64,000 bases of DNA, taken from assembly GCA_963978895.1 (NCBI GenBank), contig OZ022239.1, positions 34,076,042-34,140,041 on the forward strand, in the 5' to 3' direction. Within the stretch, counting starts at the first letter, position 1. Every line of letters starts with the position of its first letter. The translations under genes were made by a program, and so were the position numbers. The stretch comes from Erpobdella octoculata. Taxonomy: Eukaryota; Annelida; Clitellata; Hirudinida; Erpobdellidae. Below the pieces are notes generated by a model. That model saw only the letters and a list, made by a program, of their open reading frames with translations. It had not been told where the DNA came from and did not search any database. Of the stretch, positions 1 through 11,689 are shown one piece after another.

Positions 1-80
1 GCGGGAAAGAAACGGGAGCGAAAAAGAAAAACCTTAGAAAAACCTCTAAAATCGCCAAGATTCAGAAGAAAATCGTAAGC
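1..80 (+). mobile_element. Helitron minisatellite remnant
   Basis: The purine-rich GCGGGAAAG/ACGGGAGCG motif followed by 'acctctaaaa' matches the internal tract just before the 3' end of the Helitrons at 36.0-37.2 kb. The hairpin and terminal CTAG are not preserved here, so this is a decayed or cut-off end. Confidence 0.5.
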
Positions 81-487
81 CAGCCACTACATGTAAAAAA
101 CAAGTATAGGAAAAAACAGGTTTTTCAAAACAAACTTTGATTTCAAATACACTCGATTAAGAAATACGAAAGATGTCCAAATTAAGTTTTTTTATGAATC
201 ATGTATTGTCATCCAATATAAAGCTATGCTGAAAGTTTCAGCTTCCTTGCTAGCCAAAAAGCTGGTTAAATTTTACTAGCAAGATCTGTGTACAGAGAAA
301 GCCACACACACACACACAAACTGAGATTGTAACCTAAATAAAAATTTCTAAAAAACAAAAGTTAACGATATACTTGTTCTATAATTACCTTCTCTTCGAC
401 ATTCATTATGTTTTTATAGAACGTTTTTGTAATTTTTTCAATAAAATACAATGTCACTTGTATGATCAAACAATTTTTTGTGTGCAG

Positions 488-754
488 ACCTAAGTCAATG
501 CTGGCAGCAAACACCCAAAACACATTATACTGATCAGGGCCTTGACCGGACGACAATTAACGATCTTGCCTCGTGCATGAGCCTGTGTCAGAGCCAGCCT
601 GGTTGTTCTGTGATTGACATGGATATGGATACAACATCAAGCTGTTGGACACACCAGAAGGATTTTATAGCAAATAAAAGCGCTTTGCAGCCGTGGAATT
701 CGGCAGTGAATTACTGGTTGAACAGGGAATGCTATTCCCGGTTGTTAGAAAAAG
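488..754 (+). CDS. Multi-PAN/apple-domain gene, exon a
   Basis: First visible exon of a secreted-type protein made of tandem cysteine-rich PAN/apple-like domains; the start of the gene lies before the window. The exon opens after an acceptor ending in 'tgtgcag' and closes at 'aaaaag|gtttga'. It enters and leaves in phase 1 and is 267 nt, a symmetric exon. The residues fit the six-cysteine PAN pattern, with CWQQ near the start, C-x3-C in 'CMSLC', 'PGC', 'SCW' and a final 'REC'. It closely resembles the exon at 10768-11028: both read DLxxCW, HYT, TTxxDLAxC and a late CW. That points to exon duplication. PAN modules usually bind proteins or carbohydrates; ligand and function here are unknown. 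The gene is probably expressed as exons a-d joined, but no transcript proves it. Confidence 0.75.
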
Positions 755-934
755 GTTTGATTGTGTGATGTTATTCTTAATTACTTTAAATTTAAAGAAA
801 TTAAACATATAAATTATGTAAATATAAGTTACTAGAGATAGCCCGTCAAAAATGACGAAAGTTTTAAAATACGGCGCCCGTTATTATAAAAAAAGTCAAC
901 AACAAGTAAATTATAAACGAATTTTTAAAACCAA

Positions 935-2007
935 TCTATATATATAAAAGAACATGTCCTGACTGACTGACTGATGACTGACTGATAATCAACGCCGAGC
1001 TCAAACACCTCATCCTAGGAACGTGAAATTTGGAACTTATATTACTTTTATAGCGTAAACATCCGCTAAGAATGGATTTTTGAAAATTTTGCTCCTGAGG
1101 GGAAAAAACTGGAAAACAAACTTTTTTCTAAAACAATGTATAACTCGAAAACCAAAAATGAGGAGATTTTGAAATTTGGTATATAGATTCTTTTTGAAAA
1201 ATAAAAAGATATGTGTTTCACCATTTTTTGAAACTTCGGTTTCCCGGACCTCAAATGTGGGTTGGAAAATTGGGTTATTTGGTTTTTAAAGTAGCTGCTA
1301 CTCAAAAACTGTGAATGCTGCAGGAGTAAAAATTAGTATTTAGTTTCTACTCCAAAAATAATGATATACGTGTTTTACCATTTTTTGAAAATTTGGTTTC
1401 CAGGACTTCAAAAATGGGGTGGAAAATAGGGTTACTTGGTTTTTAAAGTAACTGCTACTCAAAAACTGTAAATGCTACAAAAGTAAAATTAGTATTTAGT
1501 TTCTACTCTAAAAATAATGACATACGTGTTTCACCATTTTTTGAATATTTGGTTCCCAGGACCTCAAATGTGAAGTGGAAAAAGGGTTACTTGATTTTAA
1601 AATAACTGCTACTCAAAAACTGTAAGTGCTACAGATGTGAAAATTAGTATTTTGAGGTTTTGTTCCGGTTAAAAGTAGATGAGTTCAGTTTATCACCGGA
1701 CGGACGGGACAAGCCGTTATTTTAGGGTCCTCACCCGGCCGTGCCCAAACCTTAAATCAAGGTGGGACGGGCCGAGATTTTTAACTAGGTATATAGACAT
1801 TTGAGTGATTTTAGGGTTTTCAGACGGACCGGGCTAAACCTGACGGGCCGTGCCGGGCCAGGAATTTCGGTTTTTGAAGCGGGCTGGGCCAAGTTGTCGA
1901 CGGGCCGAGCCGAGACCTAAAAAATTGATCCGTGCAGTACTCTACTATGTATGCACGGTTCAAATTCTCTAATTTCATGCGAGCGAAGCCGCTACGGGCA
2001 CTGCTAG
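935..2007 (+). mobile_element. Non-autonomous Helitron H1 (complete)
   Basis: Begins with TC in 'TCTATATATATAAAAG' and ends in CTAG, 12 bases after the short hairpin AGCG-AAGC-CGCT. It lies between A (934) and T (2008). Paralogous empty sites at about 4285 and 4720 (minus orientation) read straight through as 'ccaa|tgctc', which fixes both ends. No Rep/helicase is encoded. The inside holds a (GACT)n tract near the 5' end, about 3.5 copies of a roughly 157 bp tandem unit, and a GC-rich 'gggccg' segment near the 3' end. Confidence 0.9.
1140..1680 (+). repeat. Tandem ~157 bp repeat array inside H1
   Basis: Degenerate units recur with 'ggtttcccggac' or 'ggtttccaggac' at 1237, 1394 and about 1550, spacings near 157 bp. 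Each unit carries 'tgctactcaaaaactgt' and 'acgtgttt'. The same unit builds arrays at 3249-3525, 4749-5180, 5800-6770 and, inverted, 35100-35760. Confidence 0.8.
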
Positions 2008-2135
2008 TGCTCTTATATGTAATTAAAACACAAATTTTGCAATCAATTTTTTTATATTACTCTTTTATTTTATGTTAAAGTCGAAATATCTTAATTATAT
2101 CGAAATATCGAAATTAATTAAAATCATCTAAATTA

Positions 2136-2741
2136 ATTGACTTATTGTAAAACTAATAATTGAATATTGCATTGTCTTCTATTTTGAGCATGTATGCAAA
2201 ATTTGAAAAAATCTATCATCAGGAAGTGACTCAAAAATTGATTGCAAGATTTGAAACAGACAGAGAAACAAACAGACAGACAGAGAAACAGAGACGACGA
2301 GTTAATAAAAGCATTGGTAATAATAATAAAAATATCATCAAAAAGCATCGAATTTAAATATCTCAACTATTTTCATGAAAATTTCGTACACGCTTGAGAA
2401 TCGCGGTCAGTGAGTGTGGTTCGTGTTAACTTGGTAAAATAGTCTGCCAGTCGGTTAGCGTTTTGTGGTCAAGAAAACCCTCAAGAAAACCCTCAAGAAA
2501 ACCCTCAAGAAACCCCTCGATAAAATCCTCAAGAAAATTAACTAAATTAATTGACTTATTGTAAAACTAATAATTGAATATTGCATTGTCTTTTATCTTG
2601 AGCATGTATGCAAAATTTGAAAAAAAATCTATCATCAGGAAGTGACTCAAAAATTGATTGCAAGATTTGAAACAGACAGAGAAACAGAGCCGACGAGCTA
2701 ATAAAAGCATTGGTAAAAACAAAATGACATTTAATAACCAT
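2136..2741 (+). repeat. Left arm of large inverted repeat
   Basis: This stretch reappears in reverse complement at about 3531-4150, including a (CCCTCAAGAAAA)n minisatellite (2471-2535, inverted at 3747-3825) and a 'gacagacagagaaaca' tract. About 790 bp of AT-rich sequence and an H1 fragment separate the arms. Short frames here are repeat-derived, not genes. Confidence 0.8.
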
Positions 2742-2917
2742 AAAAAATTTTTATATATAAGCAAATTTAATGAACTTTTTTATTGTGTTTAAATTTTTAA
2801 TTTACTAACGTATTTCATATAAATTCAAATGATGTGAAAATTAAAAAGTGCAATAATTAGTTATTAAAGAATTTCAGTATACACGACATCTGAACATAAG
2901 TTATAGGAAAAACAAAA

Positions 2918-3210
<293 letters not shown>

Positions 3211-3248
3211 ATATCAATGATAAAAAAATTGTATTTAATAACTTAATA

Positions 3249-3530
3249 GGAAAATTGGGTTATTTGGTTTTTAAAGTAGCTGCTACTCAAAAACTGTGAA
3301 TGCTACAGGAGTAAAAATTAGTATTTAGTTTCTACTCTAAAAATAATAAAATACGTGTTTTAGCATTTTTTGAAAATTTGGTTTCCAGGACTTCAAATGT
3401 GGGGTGGAAAACAGTGTTATTTGTTTTTTAAAGTAACTGCTACTCAAAAACTGTAAATACCACAGATGTAAAAATTAGTATTTAGTTTCTATTCTAAAAA
3501 TAAAGATATACGTGTTTTACCATTTTTTAC
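3249..3530 (+). mobile_element. H1 Helitron fragment
   Basis: Nearly two units of the ~157 bp repeat of H1 without either terminus. The fragment joins the inverted-repeat arm at 'cattttttaccaatgc'. Confidence 0.7.
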
Positions 3531-4150
3531 CAATGCTTTTATTAACTCGTCGGCTCTGTTTCTCTGTCTGTTTCTCTGTCTGTTTCTCTGTCTGTTTCTC
3601 TGTCTGTTTCAAATCTTGCAATCAATTTTTGAGTCACTTCCTGATGTTAGATTTTTTTCAAATTTTGCATACATGCTCAAGATAGAAGACAATGCAATAT
3701 TCAATTATTAGTTTTACAATAAGTCAATTAATTTAGTTAATTTTCTTGAGGATTTTATCGATGGGTTTTCTTGAGGGTTTTCTTGAGGGTTTTCTTGAGG
3801 GTTTTCTTGAGGGTTTTCTTGACCACAAAACGCTAACCGACTGGCAGACTATTTTACCAAGTTAACACGAACCACACTCACTGACCGCGATTCTCAAGCG
3901 TGTACGAAATTTTCATGAAAATAGTTGAGATATTTAAATTCGATGCTTTTTGATGATATTTTTATTATTATTACCAATGCTTTTATTAACTCGTCGTCTC
4001 TGTTTCTCTGTCTGTCTGTTTGTTTCTCTGTCTGTTTCAAATCTTGCAATCAATTTTTGAGTCACTTCCTGATGATAGATTTTTTCAAATTTTGCATACA
4101 TGCTTAAAATAGAAGACAATGCAATATTCAATTATTAGTTTTACAATAAG
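3531..4150 (-). repeat. Right arm of large inverted repeat
   Basis: Reverse-complement counterpart of 2136-2741. The 60-residue conceptual translations of the two arms (3925-4107 and the reverse frame at 2142-2366) are identical over their overlap, so the duplication looks recent or homogenised. Confidence 0.8.
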
Positions 4151-4310
4151 TCAATTAATTTAGATAATTTTAATTAATTTCGATATTTCGATATAATTAA
4201 GATATTTCGACTTTAACATAAAATAAAAGAGTAATATAAAAAAAAATTGATTGCAAAATTTGTGTTTTAATTACATATAAGAGCATTGGTTTTAAAAATT
4301 CGTTTTTAAT

Positions 4311-4746
4311 TTACTTGTTTACCAATGCTTTTATTAACTCGTCGTCTCTGTTTCTCTGTCTGTCTGTTTGTTTCTCTGTCTGTCTGTTTGTTTCTCTGTC
4401 TGTCTGTTTGTTTCTCTCTCTGTCTGTTTGTTTCTCTGTCTGTCTGTTTGTTTCTCTGTCTGTTTCAAATCTTGCAATCAATTTTTGAGTCACTTCCTGA
4501 TGATAGATTTTTTTCAAATTTTGCATACATGCTCAGAATAGAAGACAATGCAATATTCAATTATTAGTTTTACAATAAGTCAATTAATTTAGTTAATTTT
4601 AATTAATTTCGATATTTCGATATAATTAAGATATTTCGACTTTAATATAGAATAAAAGAGTAATATAAGAAAAAATTGATTGCAAAATTTGTGTTTTAAT
4701 TACATATAAGAGCATTGGTTTTAAAAATTCGTTTTTAATTTACTTG
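4311..4746. repeat. Dispersed repeat R with CTGT-rich minisatellite
   Basis: The unit starts 'ACCAATGCTTTTAT', carries a variable (CTCTGTCTGTCTGTTTGTTT) tract and ends near 'aatttacttgtt'. Internally 'agagcattggt' is the inverse of the start, so a TIR-bounded MITE-like core of about 310 bp is likely. Other copies lie at about 3975-4310 and 31196-31546. Copies here are joined head to tail. Confidence 0.7.
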
Positions 4747-4748
4747 TT

Positions 4749-5584
4749 TAAATTTGGTTTCCAGGACCTCAAATGTGGGGTGGAAAATAAGGTTATTTGG
4801 TTTTTAATGTAACTGCTACTCGAAAACATTAGATGCTACAGGAGTAAAAATTAGTATTTGGTTTCTACCCCAGAAATAATGATATACGTGTTTTACCATT
4901 CTTTGAAAATTTTGTTTCCAGGACTTCAAATAAAAGGTGGAAAATAGGGTTACTTGGTTTTTAAAGTAACTGCTACTCAAAATCTGTAAATGCTACAAAA
5001 GTAAAATTAGTATTTAGTTTCTACTCTATAAATAATGATATACGTGTTTCACCATTTTTTGAAAACTTGGTTTCCACTTCCAGGACCTCAAATGTGAGGT
5101 GGAAAAGGGTTATTTGATTTTAAAATAACTGCTACTCAAAAACTGTAAGTGCTACAGATGTGAAAAATAGTATTTTGAGGTTTTGTGCCGGTTAAAAGTA
5201 GATGAGTTCAGTTTATCACCGGAGCAACGGGCCAAACCGTTATTTCAGGGTCTTCATACGGCCCTGCCCAAACCTTAAATCAAGGTGGGACGGGCCGAGA
5301 TTTTTAACCAAGTATATAGACATTTTAGTGATTTTATGGTGTTCAGGCTAAACGTGAAGTCAAGGTGGGACGGGCCGAAGTTTTTCATCAAGTATATAGA
5401 ACTTCTAGGCCTGTAAAAACGGTCCGGGCCCATATTAGACGGGCCGTGCCGGGCCAGGAATTTCGGTTTTTGAAACGGGTTGGGCCAAGTTGTCGACGGG
5501 CCGAGCCGAGACCTAAAAAATTGATCCGTGCAGTACTCTACTATGTATGCCTGGTTCAAATTCTCAAATTTCATACGAGCGAAG

Positions 5585-5589
<5 letters not shown>
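4749..5589 (+). mobile_element. H1 Helitron, 5'-truncated
   Basis: H1 sequence from the ~157 bp repeats to the 'gcgaagccgc' terminal hairpin. It is cut before CTAG and followed by a (TA)n run from which the next H1 copy starts, giving a head-to-tail arrangement. Confidence 0.75.
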
Positions 5590-5626
<37 letters not shown>

Positions 5627-7147
5627 ACATGTCCTGACTGACTGATTGACTGATAATCAACAGCGAGCTCAAACGCTTCATCCTTGGAACGTGAAATTTG
5701 GAACTTATATTGCGTAAGCATCCACTAAGAAAGGATTTTTGAAAATTTTGCATCTGAGGGAAAGAAACTGGAAAACAAACAATGTATATCTCGAAAACCA
5801 AAAATGAGGAGATTTTGAAATTTGGTATATGGATTCTTCTTGAAAAATAAAAAGATACGTGTTTCACCATTTTTTGAAAATTCGGTTTCCCGGACCTCAA
5901 ATGTGGGTTGGAAAATTGGGTTATTTGGTTTTTAAAGTAGCTTCTACTCAAAAACTGTGAATGCTACAGGAGTAAAAATTAGTATTTAGTTTCTACTCCA
6001 AAAATAATGAAATACGTGTTTTAGCATTTTTTGAAAATTTGGTTTCCAGGACTTTAAATGTGGGGTCGAAAATTGGGTTAGTTGTTTTTTAAAGTAACTG
6101 CTACTCAAAAACTGTAAATATCACAGATGTAAAAATTAGTATTTAGTTTCTATTCTAAAAATAAAGATATACGTGTTTTACCATTTTTTAAAATTTGGTT
6201 TCCAGGACCTCAAATGTGGGGTGGAAAATAAGGTTATTTAGTTTTTAATGTAACTGCTACTCGAAAACTGTAGATGCTACAGGAGTAAAAATTAGTTATT
6301 GGTTTCTACTCCAGAAATAATGATATACGTGTTTTACCATTTTTTGAAAATTTTGTTTCCAGGACTTCAAATATGGGGTGGAAAATAGGGTTACTTGGTT
6401 TTTAAAGTAACTGCTACTCAAAAACTGTAAATACCAAAGATGTTAAAATTAGTATTTAGTTTCTATTCTAAAAATAAAGATATACGTGTTTTAAAATTTT
6501 TTTTTAAATTTGGTTTCCAGGACCTCAAATGTGGGGTGGAAAATAAGGTTATTTGGTTTTTAATGTAACTGCTACTCGAAAACAGTAGATGCTACTGATG
6601 TAAAAATTAATACTTAGTATCTACTCAAAAATAAAAAATTTACGTGTTTCACCATTTTTTAAAACTTTAGTTTCCATAACTTTAAATGTGGGGTCAAAAT
6701 AAGGGTTAGTTGATTTTAAAATAACTGTTACTCAACAACTGCAAGCATTACAGATGTAAAACTTAGTATTTTGAGGTTTTGTACCGGTTAAAAGTATCTG
6801 AGTCCAGTTTATCACCGGTCGGGCCAAGCCGTTATTTTAGGGTCTTTTTACAGTCCAGGCTAAACCATAAATTAAGGTGGTATGGGTCGAGGTTTTTCAC
6901 TAAGCATATAGACATTTTAGTGATTTTAGGGTCTTCAGATGGGACGGGCCGACGTTTTTCATCAAGTATATAGAATTTCTAGGCCTCTAAAAACGGGCCG
7001 GGCCCAAATTAGACGGGCCTTGCCGGGCCAGGAATTTTGGTTTTGAAACGGGCTGGGCCAAGTTGTCGACGGGCCGAGCCGACACCTATGGATGCACGGT
7101 TCAAATTCTCTTATTTCATGCGAGCAAAGCCGCTACGGGCACTGCTA

Positions 7148-7148
<1 letters not shown>
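5590..7148 (+). mobile_element. Helitron H1, long copy
   Basis: After a TA run the H1 start 'ataaaagaacatgtcc' appears at about 5620. The element then holds about six units of the ~157 bp repeat and ends with the AGC-hairpin and CTAG at 7145-7148, followed by T. The exact 5' TC is lost in the TA run. It is non-coding. Confidence 0.8.
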
Positions 7149-7193
<45 letters not shown>

Positions 7194-7375
7194 AAGTGTT
7201 GATGAGCTATTTTTTGGAATTGGGACACCAGACGATTGACATGTTGAGTATCACTTTTTTCCGCTGTTGCAATAAACGTTTATTATAACAGCCAAGTTCT
7301 GTAAATTAGTCAAATATTCCATTATATACATAGGAAATATTTTTATTGGGCCAATATTTAAATACGTTATAGCGG

Positions 7376-8473
7376 TATAGGAACACATGGGCGGACGTCA
7401 GTTAGGCGTACGACATTTGGGCGGATCCATATGAGGGCGCGACAAATTGGTGGATGTACATTTAGGCGGACGACAAATGGGTGGATGGAAATTTAGGCAG
7501 ACGACAAATGGGCGGATGGACATTTAGGCGGACGACAAATAGGCGCGTTAAGGCGCATGCAATTTAGGCTTATGTAGTGTAATGTAAATGTAAAGTTTTG
7601 CAATGTAATGTAAATTTAAGCTTATGTAATAAAAAGCTTAAAACTGGACATTCTATAGATATTTATTAATTGAGGATGCTGCAAAAAATTTGTAATTTGA
7701 AGGATATAATAAAACAACAAACTCGGTTAAGGGGTGGCATTATAGCCTTCAGTCATTGTTTCTGTCACCATCCAATTCTCTGGTCATTCATGGATGGTAT
7801 CAAACGGGACATGCAACAGCAGAAAACAAAGTTCTTGCAAGGAGCGACCGGAATTGATAACTTATCCTCGAAGGAGTATTGCACACTAGACGACCGTGTT
7901 CGGCGTGCCGTAGCTGCATATGGACACGCAGAAATTCTCACATATCTGCAAGATATTGCTCATCTATCACATGCTTAGTTGTTGATTATATATATATCTA
8001 CTGAATGTAACAGTTTAAATTAAAATCATTATAAACTTCTGCTTTTTTTCTGTTGTCGTTTATTCAAGTTTATTTCAAGACAGAAAAACAAATTTGTTTC
8101 TTAAAAGCTTTAATGTTCACAGACATAAGATCAAGCGATAGTTACAAAAAAGTTAACCCGTAAAACCAATAGATTACAATTTTAAGCTAAATTAAATTTT
8201 AAGTGGAGCAAAAATCAGTATATTAACAGCCAAATTGTCGTTGCCTAAAAGTCGCGCACCTTAACGTCACGCCCGTAAATGTCGCGCCCTCAAAATGTTG
8301 CGCCCTTAAACGTCGCGCTCCTAAATGTCGCGCTCCTAAATATCGCGCTCCTAAATGTCGCGGCCCTAAATATCGCTACGCCTAAATGTCATTCTGCCCA
8401 TATGTTCATCCGCCCATATTTCGCTGCCTATATGTTGCGCGCCTAACTGTCGCCCGCCTAAATGTCATCAAAC
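7376..8473. mobile_element. MULE-type DNA transposon with 11-bp target duplication
   Basis: A perfect 11 bp direct repeat, CGTTATAGCGG, flanks the element at 7365-7375 and 8474-8484. That is slightly more than the 8-10 bp typical of Mutator-like elements. Both ends consist of degenerate subrepeats of about 20 bp built on 'ggcggacgacaaatg' (left, 7390-7555) and their inverse 'cgcccttaaatgtcg' (right, 8230-8470), so the terminal inverted repeats are minisatellite-like. At 1,098 bp it keeps only the C-terminal part of a transposase, so it is an internally deleted copy. Confidence 0.85.
7670..7978 (+). pseudogene. MULE transposase C-terminal remnant
   Basis: About 100 residues resemble the end of animal MULE-domain transposases: 'HHPILWSFMDGIKRD' corresponds to the H-P-x-(I/L)-W-x-F-x-x-x-(L/I)-K stretch after the catalytic core, and 'LDDRVRRAVAAYG' with 'ILTYLQDIAH' corresponds to the terminal helix. 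The catalytic DDE residues are absent. The fragment lies inside a TIR and TSD-bounded element, which supports the assignment. It cannot be active alone. Confidence 0.65.
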
Positions 8474-8689
8474 CGTTATAGCGGAGTTATACTGTATCAT
8501 GGATTTCTAGATTTAACATATGGACAACCCCTCACAGAACAATTTTATTGTATACGTTATTGGGTAAGTACTAAGTAGAGTGCTACAACGTTTAAGTTAT
8601 ATATGCGAGCTGTTCTATTCTATTGTTCATTAGTTCGTTGTGCCTTGCCTCGCTTGCTGCCTAAATTTTGTTCGTAAACTAGTTTTTGT

Positions 8690-8800
8690 TTTCCGTTTTA
8701 GTTGTTTGTTAAACTAATAATATAATGGTAACTAAATATTTACCATTTTAATTATATTATTAGTTTAACAAACAACTAAAACGGAGAACAGCGTTCGGAT
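8690..8800. repeat. Short perfect palindrome (MITE-like hairpin)
   Basis: Two arms of about 35 bp, each containing 'ttgtttgttaaactaata' or its inverse, flank a short AT spacer centred near 8742. No target duplication was identified. Confidence 0.7.
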
Positions 8801-9549
8801 GACAAAGTGGATATTCTTCTAGCAGCTGTAAAGAAAAGACAGAAGAACTTTCATTTCATTCGTACCCATTGAACAATCCCGATTTTTGCAGAAGATAGAT
8901 TAAAGCAAATCCTTGATTAACTTTTAAACCTAACAAAAATTCGAAAATGTGTTCATTACATTTTATACGTCAGATTTCGTTAAATCTTTCAATGATTAAA
9001 ATAAATCAAGGCTTAAAAAGAGGATGCAAACACCAATAAGGCCAAAAAGAACAATAAAAAACGATGCGTGCCTAGTATGTTTTTTAATGAACCGTCGTAT
9101 TTGACAACTCCAAACATGTAAGAACTACATTAAAAACTTCATTTTCAGTCCGTTGTGAGCTTCAAGTTCAACAAATAGAAGAATTATAATTAGCATTTTA
9201 AAAAAATGTTTGAATCACTCAATGTAGTTTATGTGAGTTTGAAGAACGAGTAAAAAGTGAACCAACAACTCCATCAGGTTTTCAAACTCTCATTCTAAAC
9301 AACGTCCTCTACATTCATTGCTATCAGTAATCAATTCATTTGATATTACAGTACATCACAAAAATAAAAAAAGTGTCTAAGCAAAACAAATTCAGTTCTT
9401 CATTGATCTTGTTAAGTCTTGCTTGGACTGGAAGTTAGACTTTTTGAAAGAATGATTTTTTTAAAAGTTTGGCAAAAATCTAAAACCTTGGGCTTGAGTC
9501 GAGAAACATGTTTAGCATTAAGTCAGACATGTTCAGCAACTGCTGACTG

Positions 9550-10340
9550 TTGCAAATATCTATTGAACATATTGGACTTCAAGTTTATTCTCCTTGTCAT
9601 TACCAGTCTAATTCGAATGAATCACGATTTGGGTGGATTTGTCAAAGGGCACGAAGAAATTGTTTTATTTCTATTAGACAAGTAGTAGAGAGTAGCACAA
9701 AAATAAATAAAAATGACGTCACTGATAAAACACTCGAAGCTATTTTTGTCTGATATAGATAATTTCATTGACGATGTCAGAGATTGTTCGAACAATGTGG
9801 ATGATCAAGCAACAAGAATTGCAAGCTCGTTGAAGAATTTGACGCTACCTAATGAAAGTGAACCAACAACAAAATACTATGTGGCTGGAGCTGTAGCTCA
9901 TTCAATAATTCATCAAACGAAATGCCAATATTGCAAAGATTTTTTTTTTTATGAGGATTTTTATAATTTGGATGAGTTGAATTTGCAACGGCTAAATGTA
10001 TATCTCATTGATATCAATTGAGGAGGTCTGTTAAAATCTTCTAAATATACTTTCTCAATTTGTTTGCAAAACTAGAAGGTATTAAATTTGATGCCTTAAA
10101 AAAGTCAGAAAGTAATTTAGAGTTATTTTTATCATCTACAAATCATAAAGAACTTTGAAAAACTAGTTGACAGATTGATAGCGGATGATTCTCATTTGAT
10201 AGAAGAAAACGTTTGTGCAGCTAATCATTATATTAAAAAATTTATAAGTTCAAAGTTTTTCAACAGCATTGCAAAAAATTATGTGAAAGAATTGAACGAG
10301 AAAAAGGAAAAGTGCAACAAAAAAAAGAAAATTAGATAAA
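9550..10340 (+). pseudogene. Decayed P/THAP9-like transposase, C-terminal part
   Basis: Three collinear pieces match the end of P-element/THAP9-type transposases. 'ESRFGWICQRAR' with 'ISIRQVVES' (9550-9753) resembles the family's SRFGWYRQ...SxRQxLE block. 'YYVAGAVAHSII' with 'CQYCKDF' (from 9713) resembles the YIAGxxA...CxxC block. 'GGLLKSSKYTF' (from 10022) resembles the RGGLxxPS motif. The last two pieces share a frame and are split by TGA at 10019-10021, exactly where an Arg precedes GGL in relatives, so a CGA-to-TGA change is likely. Several further stops follow. The family call is from motif memory. Confidence 0.5.
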
Positions 10341-10616
10341 CTTTTAAATAAACATGTCTTGGCAAATGAATACTAATTAATATTTTTGGTTTGTTTATTG
10401 TGTATGCATGAGTTTTTAAACATGCTTCGGATACTTTTAAATTTTGTTTCATTAATAAATTTGCACAAATACAACTGCGATTAATTTTATGTCAATATTA
10501 AACTAGTGAAATGCATTCTAAAGAGTTGAATAGTGCACTCAACACTTAGGCCCAAACGCGTATTGGTACGCTAATGGGCTGGTATTTTAGATGCTATATC
10601 TAGAATTTCATGTACT

Positions 10617-10636
10617 ATATATATATTCATATGTAA

Positions 10637-10719
<83 letters not shown>

Positions 10720-10735
10720 TATGTAAATATATGTA
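10617..10735. repeat. (TA)n microsatellite
   Basis: TA repeat flanked by 'ttcatatgtaaatatat' on both sides; it ends about 30 bp before the acceptor of the next PAN exon. Confidence 0.9.
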
Positions 10736-10767
10736 TGTATAAACATACACGTTATATCTATATATAG

Positions 10768-11028
10768 ATTTAGGTTGTTGGATTAAATCTCCTGGAAAGC
10801 ACTACACTGCTCACGTTTTGAATCAGACAACATTCTACGATTTAGCAGCTTGTATTAATTACTGCGAATTACTACCTCAATGCAACATCATTGAAATGAA
10901 CGCCAACACCACACCACAGTGTTGGGTACAAATGCAGGAATTTGATGTTAATCAACATGGAATTGAAAATAATGCTTCTTCTAATACCTACTTCTTCGAC
11001 AGAGATTGCAGATCAGTAACGGCAATTG
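10768..11028 (+). CDS. Multi-PAN/apple-domain gene, exon b
   Basis: Symmetric phase 1-1 exon of 261 nt, between the acceptor 'tatatag' and the donor 'attg|gtcagc'. It encodes a second PAN/apple-like module beginning DLGCW and containing '[19 protein letters not shown]', 'CELLPQC', 'PQCW' and 'DRDC'. It is the closest relative of exon a in the window, with the cysteine spacing conserved. Translation continues open to 11132 past the donor, but the donor keeps the phase shared by all exons of this gene. Confidence 0.75.
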
Positions 11029-11233
11029 GTCAGCATTTATTTAATTTGAGTTATGCACATAAACATTTTAAACAACACTCATTCAGAAGCGTTTTCACTG
11101 TAATTAAACTGAATATTTTGTTACTTAAATAGACAAATTTAAAACGAAGATAGACCTTGAATTTAAAAAATTTCTGGAATAACAGTTACTTATAGGTTAA
11201 ATACTTAATTGTTAAATTAACTTTTCTGAACAG

Positions 11234-11602
11234 ATTTAAAATGCATGGGCAGTGTAACGACAGCCCACGAATTACCACAGCAAATTCACACTCTAACTAG
11301 CACCTACGAAACCGATGATTTGTATGATTGCATCGAGCGGTGCTTAGTCGATGGGGATGACATGGGATGTTTCGCAATCAACTTTGACCGATCAGCCTGT
11401 CCAAAATGTAGGATTTTGACCCATGCTGGAAAGTTTGGAAGAAGGTTTAATTATGATTCCGGGAAATGGAGTTACGTTTTCAATGGGAATTATCCAAATT
11501 ATAAAAGAAATCTTGTTCCTAATCCTGCCGTCATCAATATACTTATCGACCCTTGGTGTTATAGCAGTGACCTGGGATATTCTCTATCAGTAGGAGAAGA
11601 CG
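11234..11602 (+). CDS. Multi-PAN/apple-domain gene, exon c
   Basis: Symmetric phase 1-1 exon of 369 nt, from 'ctgaacag|attta' to 'gacg|gtaatt', a good donor. It encodes a longer divergent PAN-like module: DLKCMG at the start, 'LYDCIERC' as the helix C-x3-C, 'MGCFAINF', 'CPKCRIL' and a closing 'DPWCY'. The extra CxxC and an insertion of about 30 residues set it apart from exons a and b. It sits 205 bp after exon b. Confidence 0.75.
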
Positions 11603-11689
11603 GTAATTTTTCATTTTTATTTTCTTTTATAAAATAACGTTTTTATTTGTTAAAGTAAAAATCACGATTAAGATTTTGTCCACAGTAAC

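Larger units (their letters stand above)
832..2400 (-). mobile_element. Minus-strand Helitron 3' end with nested Helitron
   Basis: Read on the minus strand, a hairpin (CGTCA/TGACG arms), about eight bases and a terminal CTAG at 832-835 are followed by T. This is the canonical Helitron 3' terminus. The same terminus occurs at 33322. The body contains the dispersed repeat found at 4250-4746 and is interrupted by a second Helitron at 935-2007. The 5' end is not defined; 2400 is approximate. Confidence 0.65.

Noticed and set aside
2142..2366. Small hydrophobic protein duplicated at 3925-4107
   Set aside because: Lies in repeat R and an inverted repeat; identity of the frames reflects the DNA duplication.
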